DNA of 64,000 nt, taken from the NCBI GenBank assembly GCA_007644065.1, contig VJWN01000008.1, positions 870,411 to 934,410 of the forward strand. The letters are read 5' to 3'. Made by a program: the position numbers and the translations under genes. The notes under the pieces were generated by a model. That model searched no databases. It was not told where the DNA came from and worked only from the letters and a program-made list of their open reading frames with translations. Positions 22,746 through 34,400 of the stretch are shown piece by piece (positions within the stretch are counted from its first letter, which is position 1; every line of letters begins with the position of its first letter). Origin of the DNA: Margaritispora aquatica (lineage: Eukaryota > Ascomycota > Leotiomycetes > Helotiales > Discinellaceae).

Positions 22746-23290
22746 GAAGCAAAACTTCTTGGAGGCTCTTGGTTCACAATTGATGCCTCAGAATGTCTTG
22801 AACATGCCTCAGGAAGCAAAGTGTCACCACCCGTTCTTTCCCCAAGTTGAAAACAGTCCAAAGTCTCAAAAGTCTCAGGACAGGGCAGGAGGCGACAGGA
22901 GGCGACAGGAGGCGGCAGGAGGGAAAAGGCCGATCGCTCATCTTTGGTTGATTTCACCCCCTGCCGGCTGGACGGGAGGTTCCAGGTGCCAGGCCGATGC
23001 AGCAGGCGTATGCGTAGGTGCAGGTGACGCTCTTCAACCTCTCCAGGCTTCAGGCTTCAGGCTTCAGGCCACCGCCATACCGCCATACCGCCGTTCGCGA
23101 CCCTTGAGTCAAGTGGGACCCACGTAAGTGGACCGGTACTACCACACTCCACTCCACACTCCATAGCCCATACTCCATACTCCATAGACATCATCATCAT
23201 CATCATAATCATATTAACATCCTCAACGCTTCACCACTTCACCACTTCACCACTCCGCCATCCTACTCGTTCCTCTCCATTTCTTTCATT

Positions 23291-25379
23291 ATGTCTCATC
23301 ACAGGCATCCGCAGTCAAGATGCAGTTCTGCTGGCAGAGTTACAGCTTCTCTACTGCTTTCATTCCTAGCATTATCAACACCAGCATCTGCCGCGGCCGC
23401 TGTACAGCAACAACCTCAACAACCAATACCAATACTCCAGCCATATCTTCCGATACCCCAAGCACCAGAACACAAGAAAGAACACACCTTTGTAAATTTG
23501 CCCCTCTTGATCAAGAGACTACGAGTAGCTAATCACCTCTTAGACGTTACGGCATGTCTTTCATCATGGTGACCTCAATAGACCGGCCGTACATCGGAGA
23601 CTGGATGTGCCCAAAGCCGAACTCTCATCTGCAGTGTGGATAGAAAACGAGGAAGGGAACTATGATCCAGTATCGAGGCCGCTTATTGCAAAGAGCAAGC
23701 CTATGAATATACACCGACTCAAAGATAGGCGTCCTTCAGTGGTAGATCCCATGGTGGCGGCCGCAAGACAGTACGATCAGGTATGGGCTTCGAACGCGGA
23801 TTCATGGACTTTCGATGATGTGGATGGGCCAGATGTGACTGATATCGACACCATTCATACCTTTGCACAGATGGCAGCAAATGCTTATGTCGATGTACCG
23901 GGCACTGGAGACTGGAAAGATGTAAATGGTGGTTTTAACAGGACGGACGATCAAGGATTTGGTTGGAATAGTGATGGACTTCGAGGGTACCTTTATGCGA
24001 ATGAGGACAACTCCACAATTGTGATAGGGCTGAAGGGAACGACATTGGCGATTTGGGATGGCGATGGAACTACCACAAACGACAAGGAAAACGACAATCT
24101 ATACTTCAGTTGCTGTTGCGGGCAGCAAGGAAACGCTTTTTATCGACAAGTGTGTAATTGTGCAACAGCGACTTACACTTGCAATTTGACTTGCCTCAAA
24201 AAGAGTCTGATAAAGGAAAATCGATATTACGCTGCCGGTCGTCACTTGTACAACAACGTAACAGCACTCTATCCAGATTCTCGTGTCTGGCTATCTGGTC
24301 ATTCGCTTGGAGGTGCAGTGAGTTCTATGATAGGCCTTACATATGGCGTTCCTGCCCTCACCTTCGAAGCTGTTCCTGATGCTTTACCTGCGAATCGCCT
24401 TGGACTTCCAGTGCCACCCGGAACCGATCCCAATAGACCTGGACAGCGTGAGTTCACGGGTGGATACCATTTTGGACACACTGCGGATCCGATCTATATG
24501 GGAACGTGTAATGGAGCCACCGCTTCATGCACATACGCTGGTTATGCACTGGAAAGTGCTTGCCATACCGGAAGAGAATGTGTTTGGGATGTTGTGAAGA
24601 CCAATGGAACGCGAGTGTCGATTATCACACATAAGATCATATATGTGATCGAGAGTGTCATCAAGAAGTGGACCGTGGCTCCAGAGTGTGTCTTTACGCC
24701 AGAATGTTACGATTGTCCACTGTGGAAGGAAGTCACGGGAAACAGCAGCAAAACAACCAGCTCATCATCCTCAACATCGAGCAAACCTCGAACACGAACA
24801 TCAACCTGTCAAACTCCTGGCTGGTGGGGGTGTTTGGACGAGACTACGACGACTTCAGGAGTGACAACCACAAGCCAGCCCATAACGACAACATCATCAA
24901 CATCAACGTGCAAAACACCGGGATGGTTCGGCTGCAACGATCCAGTAACCACCACCACCTCCGACAAAGCCAGCATCACTATCCCAACCATAACCGCGAC
25001 ACCCACCAAAACTACACAAACCTCTTCTTCCGCAACTTGCAAGACTCCAGGCTGGTTCGGCTGCAATGACCCCATCACGAGCTCGCACACCACCCCCGCA
25101 CCCTCCCCCACATCCCCAGATTGTGAAACCCCAGGTTATGTATGGGGCTGCTACGACTCTACCACACAATCACATCCAATCACCTCGCCACCAGCTATGC
25201 CTTCTTCCACGGCTGTCGCTCCTACTACGACCAGTGTGCACAAGTGCACGTCTGCCGAGTGGTTTGGATTAATCTGTGTGGATCCCTCGCCTACACCCTC
25301 GCCAGCTCATTGTGCGAAGAGGAGTTGGTTCGGATATTGTAAGAAGTGGGATTTCGACGACATGAGAGATGAGATTTAG
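23291..25379 (+). CDS. ATG15: Atg15-type class 3 lipase (autophagic/vacuolar)
   Basis: Two exons, 23291-23491 and 23544-25379 (52-bp intron, GTAAAT donor, CTTAG acceptor), give 678 residues. Splicing restores the family block EHTFTLRHVFHHG continuing to VHRRLDV. Atg15 is a phospholipase that dissolves autophagic and Cvt bodies inside the vacuole. Residues about 17-36 are a membrane/signal segment, as in family members. The lipase nucleophile is Ser321 in the GHSLGG elbow, and the downstream GHTADPIYMGTCNG and ACHTGREC blocks are typical. After about residue 480 the protein becomes a Ser/Thr-rich tail carrying six spaced Cys-Trp modules (CQTPGWWGC, CKTPGWFGC twice, CETPGYVWGC, then WFGLIC and WFGYC variants), longer than yeast Atg15. 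It converges with the enoyl-CoA hydratase gene. Confidence 0.93.
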
Positions 25380-25846
25380 ATTGTATATGTGAGAGATGAG
25401 ATAAATTAGAGTGGATACATGAGCTTTGCTCTTTACAACATAGGGCGTTTTGGGTTTAGTTTGGGTACGTTGCTTATGAGATGAGCTTGTTTGGTTAGTT
25501 GGTTGGTTGGTTGGTGCTGAGGCATTATTACACATACCTAGAGCTCTTTTACAATGATATGCATACAATACAAATACAAGTCGCAGGTAGCTCAATTGAG
25601 TGTTGACGAGACTAGTCCTAAATTAAGAAACAAACGAGATAAACTATAATCTCTATTATGTTCAGTATTTGTCTAGGTCAGTTTATCTTCTCACTGTGTG
25701 CCTACATGCAATACTTCTATAAACCTTGTATCTACATTATCAACCTTGCTTTTGTAAGAATTCTCACCTTACAGAATCAAGACCAATTGCTCCAACACGG
25801 AGGACAATTTTACATTTTACATTTCTCATGACCAGTATCTATCTAC
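25380..25846. other. Convergent intergenic stretch
   Basis: 3' flanks of ATG15 and the hydratase gene. It contains a TTGG/TTAGTTGG run at about 25488-25515 and nothing else notable. Confidence 0.5.
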
Positions 25847-26821
25847 CTATTTATGCACCCAGTCCGCCTTCTTCTTCTCTGCAAAAGCCTTCATCCCAAT
25901 CTTCTGATCCTCGCTCCCAAACAGGCTATGGAACACCCTCCGCTCATACTCCACGCCATCCCGCAGGGGCAAATCCTGACTCTTATTCACCACCTCCTTG
26001 GCCGCCATGACCGCGACCTTGCTATAGCCGGCAATCGTCTCTGCCGCGCCCAATGCGCCCTCCATTAGCTCCTCGTAGCTCGCGAACGTCCTCGCCGCCA
26101 CGCCCCACGCGCCCGCCTCCTTGCCGCTGAAATTCCGCCCCGTGAGAATCAGCTCCATGGCTCGCGCCTTGCCCACCGCGCGCGTCAGCCGCTGGCTGCC
26201 ACCCGCGCCCGGGATGGTACCGAGCTTGATTTCGGGCTGCCCGAAGTTCGCCGTCTCCGTGCAGTACAGTATGTCGCACATGAGCGCTAGCTCGCAGCCC
26301 CCGCCTAGAGCGTGCCCCGACACGGCGGCGATGATGGGTTTCTTGATCGAGGTCGTGAGTGCGGACCAGGACTCGATGAAGGACGTTGTGTAGGCTTGTG
26401 AGAAGGTGAGGGTGGACATCTCCTTTATGTCGGCGCCGGCTGCGAAGGCTTTGGCGGACCCGGTGAGGAGGAGCACTGAGATGGTCGGGGAGGAGGAGAG
26501 GGTTGTGAGGGCGCTGTTGAGTTCTGTGATGAGGGGTGTGGAGAGGGCGTTGAGCGCTTTGGGTCGGTTTAAGGTTACTGTTTTTGGAAGGTTTGGTTAG
26601 TGAGTTGTTGGTGGGAAAGAGGTTAAATTGGGAGTATACTGTGCTAATCGAGGGATTGGAGATGTACTTTGACCGACTCCAGGACGTGGCTCGCTGACTT
26701 GGATGAATTCGTAGGACTGTGAAGGTGTTGAATAGCTTCGAGTGAGAGCTATGGCGGGGAGGGTGGAGGGGGAAGCTTTGAATTTCGAGGCAATGGGCCT
26801 CAGTGCTCTAAAGGTATTCAT
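25847..26821 (-). CDS. Mitochondrial enoyl-CoA hydratase (crotonase family)
   Basis: Two exons, 26821-26668 and 26577-25847, join in phase 1 to give 294 residues with GVGQITLNRPKALNAL across the junction. The enzyme hydrates 2-trans-enoyl-CoA in fatty acid and branched-chain amino acid beta-oxidation. Residues 1-30 form a mitochondrial presequence (Arg/Lys/Ser-rich, ending TRSYSTP). The oxyanion-hole segments FAAGADIKEM and SGHALGGGCEL are intact. The two catalytic glutamates are E147 (GGGCEL) and E167 (GQPEIKLG), matching E144 and E164 of rat ECHS1. Length and motif spacing are normal. Exon 2 is unusually GC-rich compared with its surroundings. Its start lies 605 bp from the RER1 start on the other strand. 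Confidence 0.95.
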
Positions 26822-27426
26822 TGCGTGATGATTGGTGCGTATTTAACCAGTTTCAATGCTTGTTGAGAGAGATGTAGTGTTCTGGAAGTTGATATAAAGT
26901 CAAGACCAGCTTGCTTTGGTTTGGGGACAAGAACATGAGGAGGAATGGATGCTCACAGCCGAGGCAGCATAGCTTGAAGATCCCTGTAGGATGGAAGATA
27001 GCTGCCAAGAAGCGGATTTATTGGCAACTTATTTAATGTTAGTGATTTATGTTGAGTTCAAGGTGATGGGATACTCAAGACAGATTGAGCCAGTTCTACT
27101 TCATTCGAAGTACATCTCAACAATTTTTAATCCAATTCTTTACAACACATATAAGGTAAGATCTTACCTTATATCAAACTGACAGTCAGCCAACTCTAAA
27201 CAACACGTGACTGTTAAGGATAATACTCGGCCCGCTCCGTCTACAATTCCCATCCAGAACACGGCCACCTATCGAGTATTGAAGAGCGAGTGTGAATAAT
27301 TTACATACGAATCAATCCATTGCGCCACCACCAACAGTGTCCTTCCATAGCCCAAGGACAGTATTTTAAATCGTCGAATTTCTTCCCTACAGATCCGCAA
27401 GCAAAAATCGGAATCCGATCGCAAAG
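26822..27426. promoter_or_regulatory. Divergent promoter region, enoyl-CoA hydratase / RER1
   Basis: Contains a perfect 26-base palindrome (separate entry). No gene is supported; the open frames here are short. Confidence 0.5.
27149..27174. repeat. Perfect 26-bp palindrome, ATATAAGGTAAG core
   Basis: The arm ATATAAGGTAAGA is followed directly by its exact reverse complement, with no spacer. It lies 278 bp upstream of the RER1 ATG and 328 bp upstream of the hydratase ATG. Confidence 0.9.
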
Positions 27427-28219
27427 ATGGATTCAATGGAGCCTGAGCAAACCCCTTTTGCTGCCGTGAGCGCGCATACTTCCAGGCTGACACGTGTGAG
27501 TTGTGATATGATCCGCGATTGAAAATGAGAATGGGACAAAATGAGAAGCTGGAATCTGGGGAAAGAGGATGCACAGTTGAAAATTTGTGCTGACGGATTG
27601 AGAATAGCAATACCAGGCATGGCTCGACAAGTCAACGCCTTACACACCCTATAGGTGGTTATCAACAGCTGCACTTCTCATTCTCTTCTTCACCAGAATT
27701 TTTGTCGCACAAGGGTGGTACATCGGTATGCATTCCCTCTGTTCCACCAGACTCGCCCAGAACTAATTCTTATCATAGTCGCATACTCGCTTGGAATCTA
27801 CCTCCTGAATCTCTTCCTCGCTTTCCTACAACCTAAATTCGACCCCTCCAATGAGGCCACTGACAATGACATGGAGGATGGAGCGGCTGGTGGTCTTCCA
27901 ACCAAGCAGGATGAGGAGTTCCGGCCATTCATCAGACGTCTTCCTGAGTTCAAGTTCTGGTATTCGGCTACACGAGCAATTGCCATTGGGTTCACTTGCA
28001 CCTGGTTCTCAATCTTCGATGTGCCTGTTTTCTGGCCAGTCTTGGTGGTTTACTGGCTCATCTTGTTCACCTTGACCAGTAAGTTGTCTTGAACTTCCAA
28101 ATAAGAAGTACATGGAGTGCTAATTAAAATCAGTGAGAAGACAAATCCAACACATGATCAAGTACCGTTACGTGCCCTTCACATTCGGCAAAGCCAAGTA
28201 CACCAAGAACAGCTCATAA
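27427..28219 (+). CDS. RER1: Golgi-to-ER retrieval receptor Rer1
   Basis: Four exons, 27427-27495, 27608-27725, 27779-28078 and 28134-28219, give 190 residues, the normal Rer1 length. Rer1 is a four-pass cis-Golgi protein that captures ER membrane proteins for COPI return. Visible family features are the loop [13 protein letters not shown], the first membrane hairpin ([12 protein letters not shown], then [23 protein letters not shown]), [16 protein letters not shown] before the second hairpin, and the [20 protein letters not shown] tail ending in basic residues. Every junction restores these motifs. The start is the only ATG that gives the usual SPFAAV-like N-terminus (here TPFAAV). Confidence 0.95.
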
Positions 28220-29017
28220 AGGTTCCTTTATCCGCTATGTCAGAGGAAAGATAGTATCAGGGGAGGATGAGATATGAGATATCCACGTTGTGATGACCCA
28301 GTCATCAGTGTATAAAACCAAACTGTACGGAAAAGGGGAATTGCGACATAGAGTTGCAGTGGATGAAAGAACGGATTCGAAGGAGATAAAGACTTACTGC
28401 CCTTTAATGATTCACCTTCTCTGTCATGCTATACCTAGGGCTTTGTGGGCATAGAGGTTAGGAACGGCTGGGTGCTGGGCAGGCTAGCTTGGGTGGTTAG
28501 ATGAGTGTGATTCTTGCCCAATTTCATTACTATGGCTATATGACTAGGTGCGGTGGCTCAATTTGATAGTATACCGATCAGTACTGCAATGCCGGCCAGA
28601 TTCATCTTCTTCGAATCCAAAGCGTAATTAATTAATATGCAAATATCCAATTATCCTAACTATTAAAGGAAGTTTCCCTTGGATCTTCTAACTGTCTTCT
28701 TCAATATCTATGCATTCGAGTAGATTCTGAGATTTTCGTCCTCTATTCTATTCGACCGTGTTTCACGTTTCGACGTGATGAATTTTGAAAGCTTCGGCTT
28801 AATCTCTGGAGGTGTTTGCTTAAAGGTAAGGTACTACCTCAGAATTCGAGGGATACCTAATCATGTGATACAAACTCACCCTGGTCGCTTCAGGTTGAGA
28901 AAGCATCTCAGCCTCGTCTAGAAGCGCTAGTGGAACGCGATATTCGAATCTCTAAATTGTTGCATCTTCCAACGCTCTCAATCCGACAATCAACAAACAT
29001 ACTCGGATCTCCTAACT
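28220..29017. other. Intergenic, RER1 to PAF1
   Basis: RER1 3' flank and PAF1 upstream region. No gene is seen. AT-rich around 28610-28670. Confidence 0.5.
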
Positions 29018-30408
29018 ATGGCGTCCTCTTCTTCACAGCGTGTAGTTCATCAAGACTATATTGCGCGGATAAGATACTCCAATGCACTCCCACCACCTCC
29101 AAATCCCCCGAAACTCCTCGACATCCCGAATACTGGCCTCTCCAGTGGTCAATACACAACGCCTGGATTCGCATCGCGACTTGCACGAGATCAGCCGCTG
29201 AACATTGAGGCAGATGCGGAGCTGGGAATGCCATTGGACTTGGTGGGCATGCCAGGCATCTTTGATGGAGATGAGAGCTGTAAGTTGGTCGCATTGTGTA
29301 AAGAATACAGAAGCTCACTTTTGCGACAGCTATCCAAGCACCACTACATCCTCCAGCGCCACATCCTCACGATAGAGCACTTCTGCGACCCCTAGCGAGT
29401 CTCGGAAAACCCAAGTTCTCAGACTCGGGCGTGTCTTTCTTGCGCCGAACCGAATATATTTCCTCCTACACATCCAAATCGCGCTTTGATTCTGTGACGT
29501 CCAGGTCCTTGATTGGTAATACGGGAGGGAATAGGCCGAAGAGAGCGGCCCCGACTGTTGATAAGGAGTCACCAGAATATATCAAGGAAATGGTGGAGAA
29601 GAGCTTTCAAATTGCTGCCAATAACGTGCAGACGAAAGCAGTTGTCCATCCTGCAAAACGCCATCTGAAGCTGGTAGATGCCTACCCGCTTCTGCCGGAT
29701 CTTACATCCTTTCCAGATCCTGGAGGATATGCTACCATCAAATTCACCACAAACCCTGTTCCACCAAGTTCAGTTTACGATGCACGTTTGGAATGTAGTC
29801 TGCTCGTACCAAACGAGGTATCAGAGGAGGAGATTGAACGCAGAAGGATAATGCAAGAAGCATATGAAATGGACCCTGAGCGGAACCCTGTGCCAGACAA
29901 GACGCAGGAATACGAGTTTTTTATGCCGGAGAGTCAAGAAACAGCACGAAAGTTCAAGCGCAAATTTGACACGCTTGATCCTGATAATGAAGATGAGGAC
30001 CTCTACACTCTTGAGAATAGCGAGGGACAGGGTTGTTTCAGATTCAAGCGAATACGCGCCTATGAAAGTCAGGTTTTCTCTGGTTCCCAAGAGAACAAAT
30101 ACTCTGAGGAGGTTGTGATTGCCATCCATGACGGCAAAGATGGTTTGCGCTCCAAAGGTGCATACTACTATCCTATTGTTCAGAAGATTGCCATTAGGCC
30201 ACAGAGAACCAAGAATATCAATCAGAGGAGGGGTGGTGGTGCATCCCAGCCAGAGGACGCTCCAACAGCAGCTGATTTGGTGGAACTACGCGTTGTGGCA
30301 CCAGACGAGAAGACGAAGAGGGACAGAGATGTTTTTATCACTCAACCATATGGTGCCGAGGGTGACGACGATGAGGATCTTGATGGTGAAGGAGAAGCTG
30401 ATGATTAG
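29018..30408 (+). CDS. PAF1: RNA polymerase II-associated factor Paf1
   Basis: Two exons, 29018-29279 and 29330-30408 (50-bp intron, GTAAGT donor, CGACAG acceptor), give 446 residues. Paf1 is the scaffold of the PAF complex, which travels with RNA polymerase II and promotes H2B ubiquitylation and H3K4/K36 methylation. The N-terminus QDYIARIRYSNALPPPPNPPKLL is the family signature (FICR-YN-LP-PP-PKLL in animals). After the intron come LRPLASLGKP, VSFLRRTEYISSY and the HPAKRHLKLVDAYPLLPDL block. The C-terminus is strongly acidic (GDDDEDLDGEGEADD). Length and order are normal. Confidence 0.95.
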
Positions 30409-31415
30409 GAATCAGGGGGAGAATATCGATTTATTTGCTAATTGATTGAGCTTGGCATGGCGATTGGAGAAAAGTCTACGCTAGGCTAGGAATCAAAGCA
30501 TAGCAAGGCGTTTATATCAGGACGGGGAGATGTATAACATTTGCATACAGACGGACGGGATAGCAGTCATATCCAACATCACTTTCCGTTCCAGCCCCCA
30601 GTTCATTTCTCCCTCATCATATTGATGTCTTTACCTGTTTCCCAATCTCAAGTTAAGCGGGAAGTCCCCCTATTTTAACCGAAAATGTTTACATCCTTAG
30701 TTGCGATAATTTTTTTCTTATTGAAAATATTTTTATCTTATATCAGCCTAAAATCAGATTTATGTTTTCGTTCCCGCGCATTGTCGTCTAAGTTTGTTGT
30801 CTCATATTCAGCCTCCCGTTCACTATCAATCTCTCGGTAAAAAAGATCTGTTGCACGTCGCGATAAGGCTCTGACGTATCGCGAGCATGTTGATTGCATC
30901 ACCGCGCCGCATCACTTCACAGTTCGCTGCGGGATGACGATGGTGATGCGTCTTTTTTTGCCCTCACACTTTCGCGTACTTCGTTCCTTTCTTTTGACCT
31001 CTTTTTTCTCGCTAAACTCTGAGATGTCTCTTGATTTGCTCCACTTTTTGCACTTCTATGAAAAAGGGGGGGTGAAAGGGACTCGCGAAATTTACTAGAT
31101 GAAGTAGAGTGTAAACATATAAACTTCATTTACATTTACCGATCAAATGACAAGGAGATTTTGTATTGTGGACTTCAATTCAAGCTAGTTCTCTATCTCT
31201 TACACAGTTAACCTAGCATCCAATTTGTTACTGTCCAGAACCAGTCTAGAGCGTGCTATGCACCATGCACCATGCACCATGCAATCCAATTTCCCCATTC
31301 CACTTCCATTAAAAGTTATTCAAAACGCCGTGGTTCTTGTAGCATGGGTATCATCATGTCATATTCTTCATGTTATCATTTCCCAATCTTCATTAAAAGG
31401 GTCCTCTCGCCGTGC
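30409..31415. other. Convergent intergenic stretch
   Basis: About 1 kb with no gene. T/A-rich at 30700-30770, a T-rich and C/T-skewed stretch at about 30945-31070, and a four-fold ATGCACC repeat at 31257-31281 just before the 3' end of the surface-repeat gene. Confidence 0.45.
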
Positions 31416-34400
31416 TCACAAAGCAACCAGCATCATTCCACCGGCCACAGCTCCAATAGCATGCATCCAGAAGCCAGAAGCTGCAGTTTGTGCCGCTCCG
31501 GCTTTGCTCGTGCTCGTTGCTCTCGTTGTCGAAGCTGTTCTCGTAGTCGAGGTAGATGAGATCAAACTAGATCGTGAGGAGCTAGACGAACTCGATGTAC
31601 TGCTTACTGTTGAAGTTGGGGGCCTTGAGCTAGATACGCTCGTCAGAGGAATGGTTGTCGACAATCCACTCACAACAACCTGAGTGATGCCGCTTATTAC
31701 TGTCGTGCGCCCAGATACCGAAAAGCTTGGGTTGACTGGGATAGTTGTCAGGCCGCCAGTCAGAATAAGCTGGGTGGTTCCTCCGATTACTGTCAAGCCT
31801 TGAACAGTCGGGGCAGGTGTAGGGGCGAGCAAAGTAGTCGCTCCTGAAATGATCAGGTATGGCGTTCCATTGATGGTTGTTGTCGCACCGGTCAACCCAG
31901 ATGGTGCTTGAGACAGAGCGATCGTCGTAGGGCCAGGCACGAGCAAGAACGGGGTGCCATTGATTGTGGTTGTGGAGAAGGGGCTGGTTGGGGAGGCGGG
32001 CACATTCGTGGGTGCTGTGATCACGAGATATGGCGTTCCGTTGATGGTGGTGGTCGAGCCTGGTAAGCCTGGAGGTGCAAGCGAAAGAGGCACACTTGTC
32101 GGTCCCGGGATCACCAAGAATGGCGTTCCGTTTATTATCGTCGTCGAGAAAGGGCTTGCGGGTGATGGAGATGGCGCGACAACGCTCGTAGCACCTGGTA
32201 CAACCAAGAACGGGGTTCCGTTTATCGTCGTTGTCACTCCAGTCAATCCGCTCGGTGCTAGTGAAAGTGGAATACTCGTTGGACCGGGGATTATCAATAC
32301 AGGTGTGCCGTTTATGATGGTTGTTGAGAACGGGCTTGCTGGCTGAGGAGCAGGCACGGCTGTTGCGGCTGGTACGACGAGGAACGGCGTTCCGTTTATG
32401 GTCGTTGTTTGGCCTTGTAGACCAGGGGGCGCATTTTGCAGAGGTATTGAGGTTGGACCTGGGACAATGAGGAATGGAGTGCCGCCTATCGTCGTGGTCT
32501 GGAAAGTCTGCGGTAGTACGGCGGGTATCGTGGTTGGGCCCGGTATTATCAGGAAATTTGTCCCTCCAATGTTTGTTGTGCTTCCTTGAAGCCCAGGTGG
32601 TGCCTGACTTAATGGGATTGTGGTCGCTGCAGGGAAGACTATTGATGGAGCTGGGTTGGCTGGAAGTGTCGTTGGGCCTGGTATCACGAGGAATGGAGTT
32701 CCTCCGATAGTCGTCGTGCTTCCTTGAAGTCCTGGTGGAGCTTGACTCAATGGAATCGTTGTTGCTGCAGGAATGATTATCGGCTGGGCTGGATTTGCTG
32801 GCAGTGTAGTTGGACCTGGTACAATGAGAAAGGGGGTTCCTCCGATGATTGTTGTACTCCCTTGAAGTCCGGGCGGAGCTTGAACTAGCGGGATCGTGGT
32901 TGCTGCTTGGATTGTCACGGGCTGAGCGAGTGATGGCCCAGCTGGTTGTGCAGGAATAGTTGTTGGATTGTTGACAATAACAAATGAATTCCCATTGATG
33001 ACTGTTGTGCTTCCAACCAAGCCAATAGGCGCGACACTCAGCGGGATTGTTGTTGGAGCTGGAATGATCAGGGGGGGTTGAGATGGAGCTCCTGGGATTT
33101 GAATCGTGGTTGGACTATTCACAATAATAACAGGTGTATTGTTGATGATTGTAGTACTGCCAACCAGCCCTGGCGGTGCCTGCGATACTGGTATTGTAGT
33201 TGGATTAACCACAACGGGCGTATTCTGTTGAGGAGGCTGCGCAGGAAGTGTCGTTGGGTTAGTGACGACAATGAATGGAGTGTTATTGATTATAGTAGTA
33301 CTTCCTACTAGGCCTGGAGGTGCTTGGATTAATGGTATTGTTGTTGGGCTCACGACGACGGGTGTGTTTGCAGGACTTGGCTGTGTGAAGGTCTGGGGTG
33401 CGGGTGTGGTAGCAGGTTCTCCATTGATGATAGAGATGATGATGGCTCCGATGGATGGCTGTGAGTCTGGACTTGTAGTCGGATCAGTTACAACGAGTGG
33501 CCTCAACCCTGGATCAGTAGCTGGATTGATTGAAGGCACGACTTGTCCCACTGATAGGGGCGAGTCAGGCTTTGAGGTCTCGACGGGTGTATTAATCGGT
33601 GCTCCTTGTGTTGGTGACTGGATTGGTGTTTTGATCTCGACGGTAGCATCTCCATTTGAATTGACTGGTGACTGGATTGGTGTTTTCACCTCTGGGGTGG
33701 GAGCTTTGACATAAATCGTTGTAGAGCTTGTCAAGCCAGTGACAACAACTGTTTGAGGGGGTCCAGTTGATGGGTTGAAACTTACTGAACTAACGGAACT
33801 GACTGGAACCTGACAATCTGTTGATGGGAGAATAGATGGACCGCCAGGGAGACAATTCGCAAGTCCAGTAAATTGGGCACTATAGAATGGGTTCCCTACA
33901 AGGTAGTCGATAAGTGACTGTGGTACATATCCATAATTCTCCTTCCCGCCTCCTTGGAAGCATGATTTGGCTTTCTCTGCACCTCCGGACCCTCGAGATG
34001 GTGCATAGATGAAAGGTGTGGAAAGCGTGATTACCGTCGCAGTTGCATAAGTGTTCGGAGCTACAGGATTTCCACTCTTGTCGAGATAGACTGTTCCCCA
34101 GTCTGTCGTCGGATAGACTTCAGTTGTGGTAGCCGTCAAAGTTACACCAAGCTCTGTAAAAGTGTCTGTTCGGATCTCGGTTGTTATGAAAGTCTTGGTG
34201 GGGGTGTAGTCGTTGGAATTGATGCCAATACCTCCAAAGTACCCTTCTGCATTGGAGTTGATACCTGCAAAAACTTGTTTCTGTGTGTTGGCAGGATCGC
34301 CAAGATTTCCTGCTGGGTCAAAGACAGAAGCTGTCCCACAGACAAGTTGCCCAGCACTGGTGACAGGTGCTGCTACTATGATTCTGACCGTGGTATACAC

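Larger units (their letters stand above)
21862..23290. promoter_or_regulatory. Divergent promoter region with simple repeats (VPS9 / ATG15)
   Basis: 1.4 kb between divergent starts, with no gene. Contents in order: purine-rich GGAGAG/GGAGGA runs near the VPS9 start; TACCTACC/TAAGGTA words at about 22250-22290; three head-to-tail copies of the self-complementary 10-mer ATTATATAAT at 22425-22454; TATC and GGTAAGG repeats at 22484-22650; TCTGGTTCTGG/TCTAGTTC repeats at 22660-22745; GGCGACAGGA repeats at about 22889-22920; and GCTTCAGG and CACCACTTCA repeats before the ATG15 start. Confidence 0.6.

Noticed and set aside
31954..33714. Several long plus-strand frames (VVV, GVP repeats)
   Set aside because: They mirror the tandem repeats of the minus-strand surface protein. 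Their repetitiveness comes from that array.
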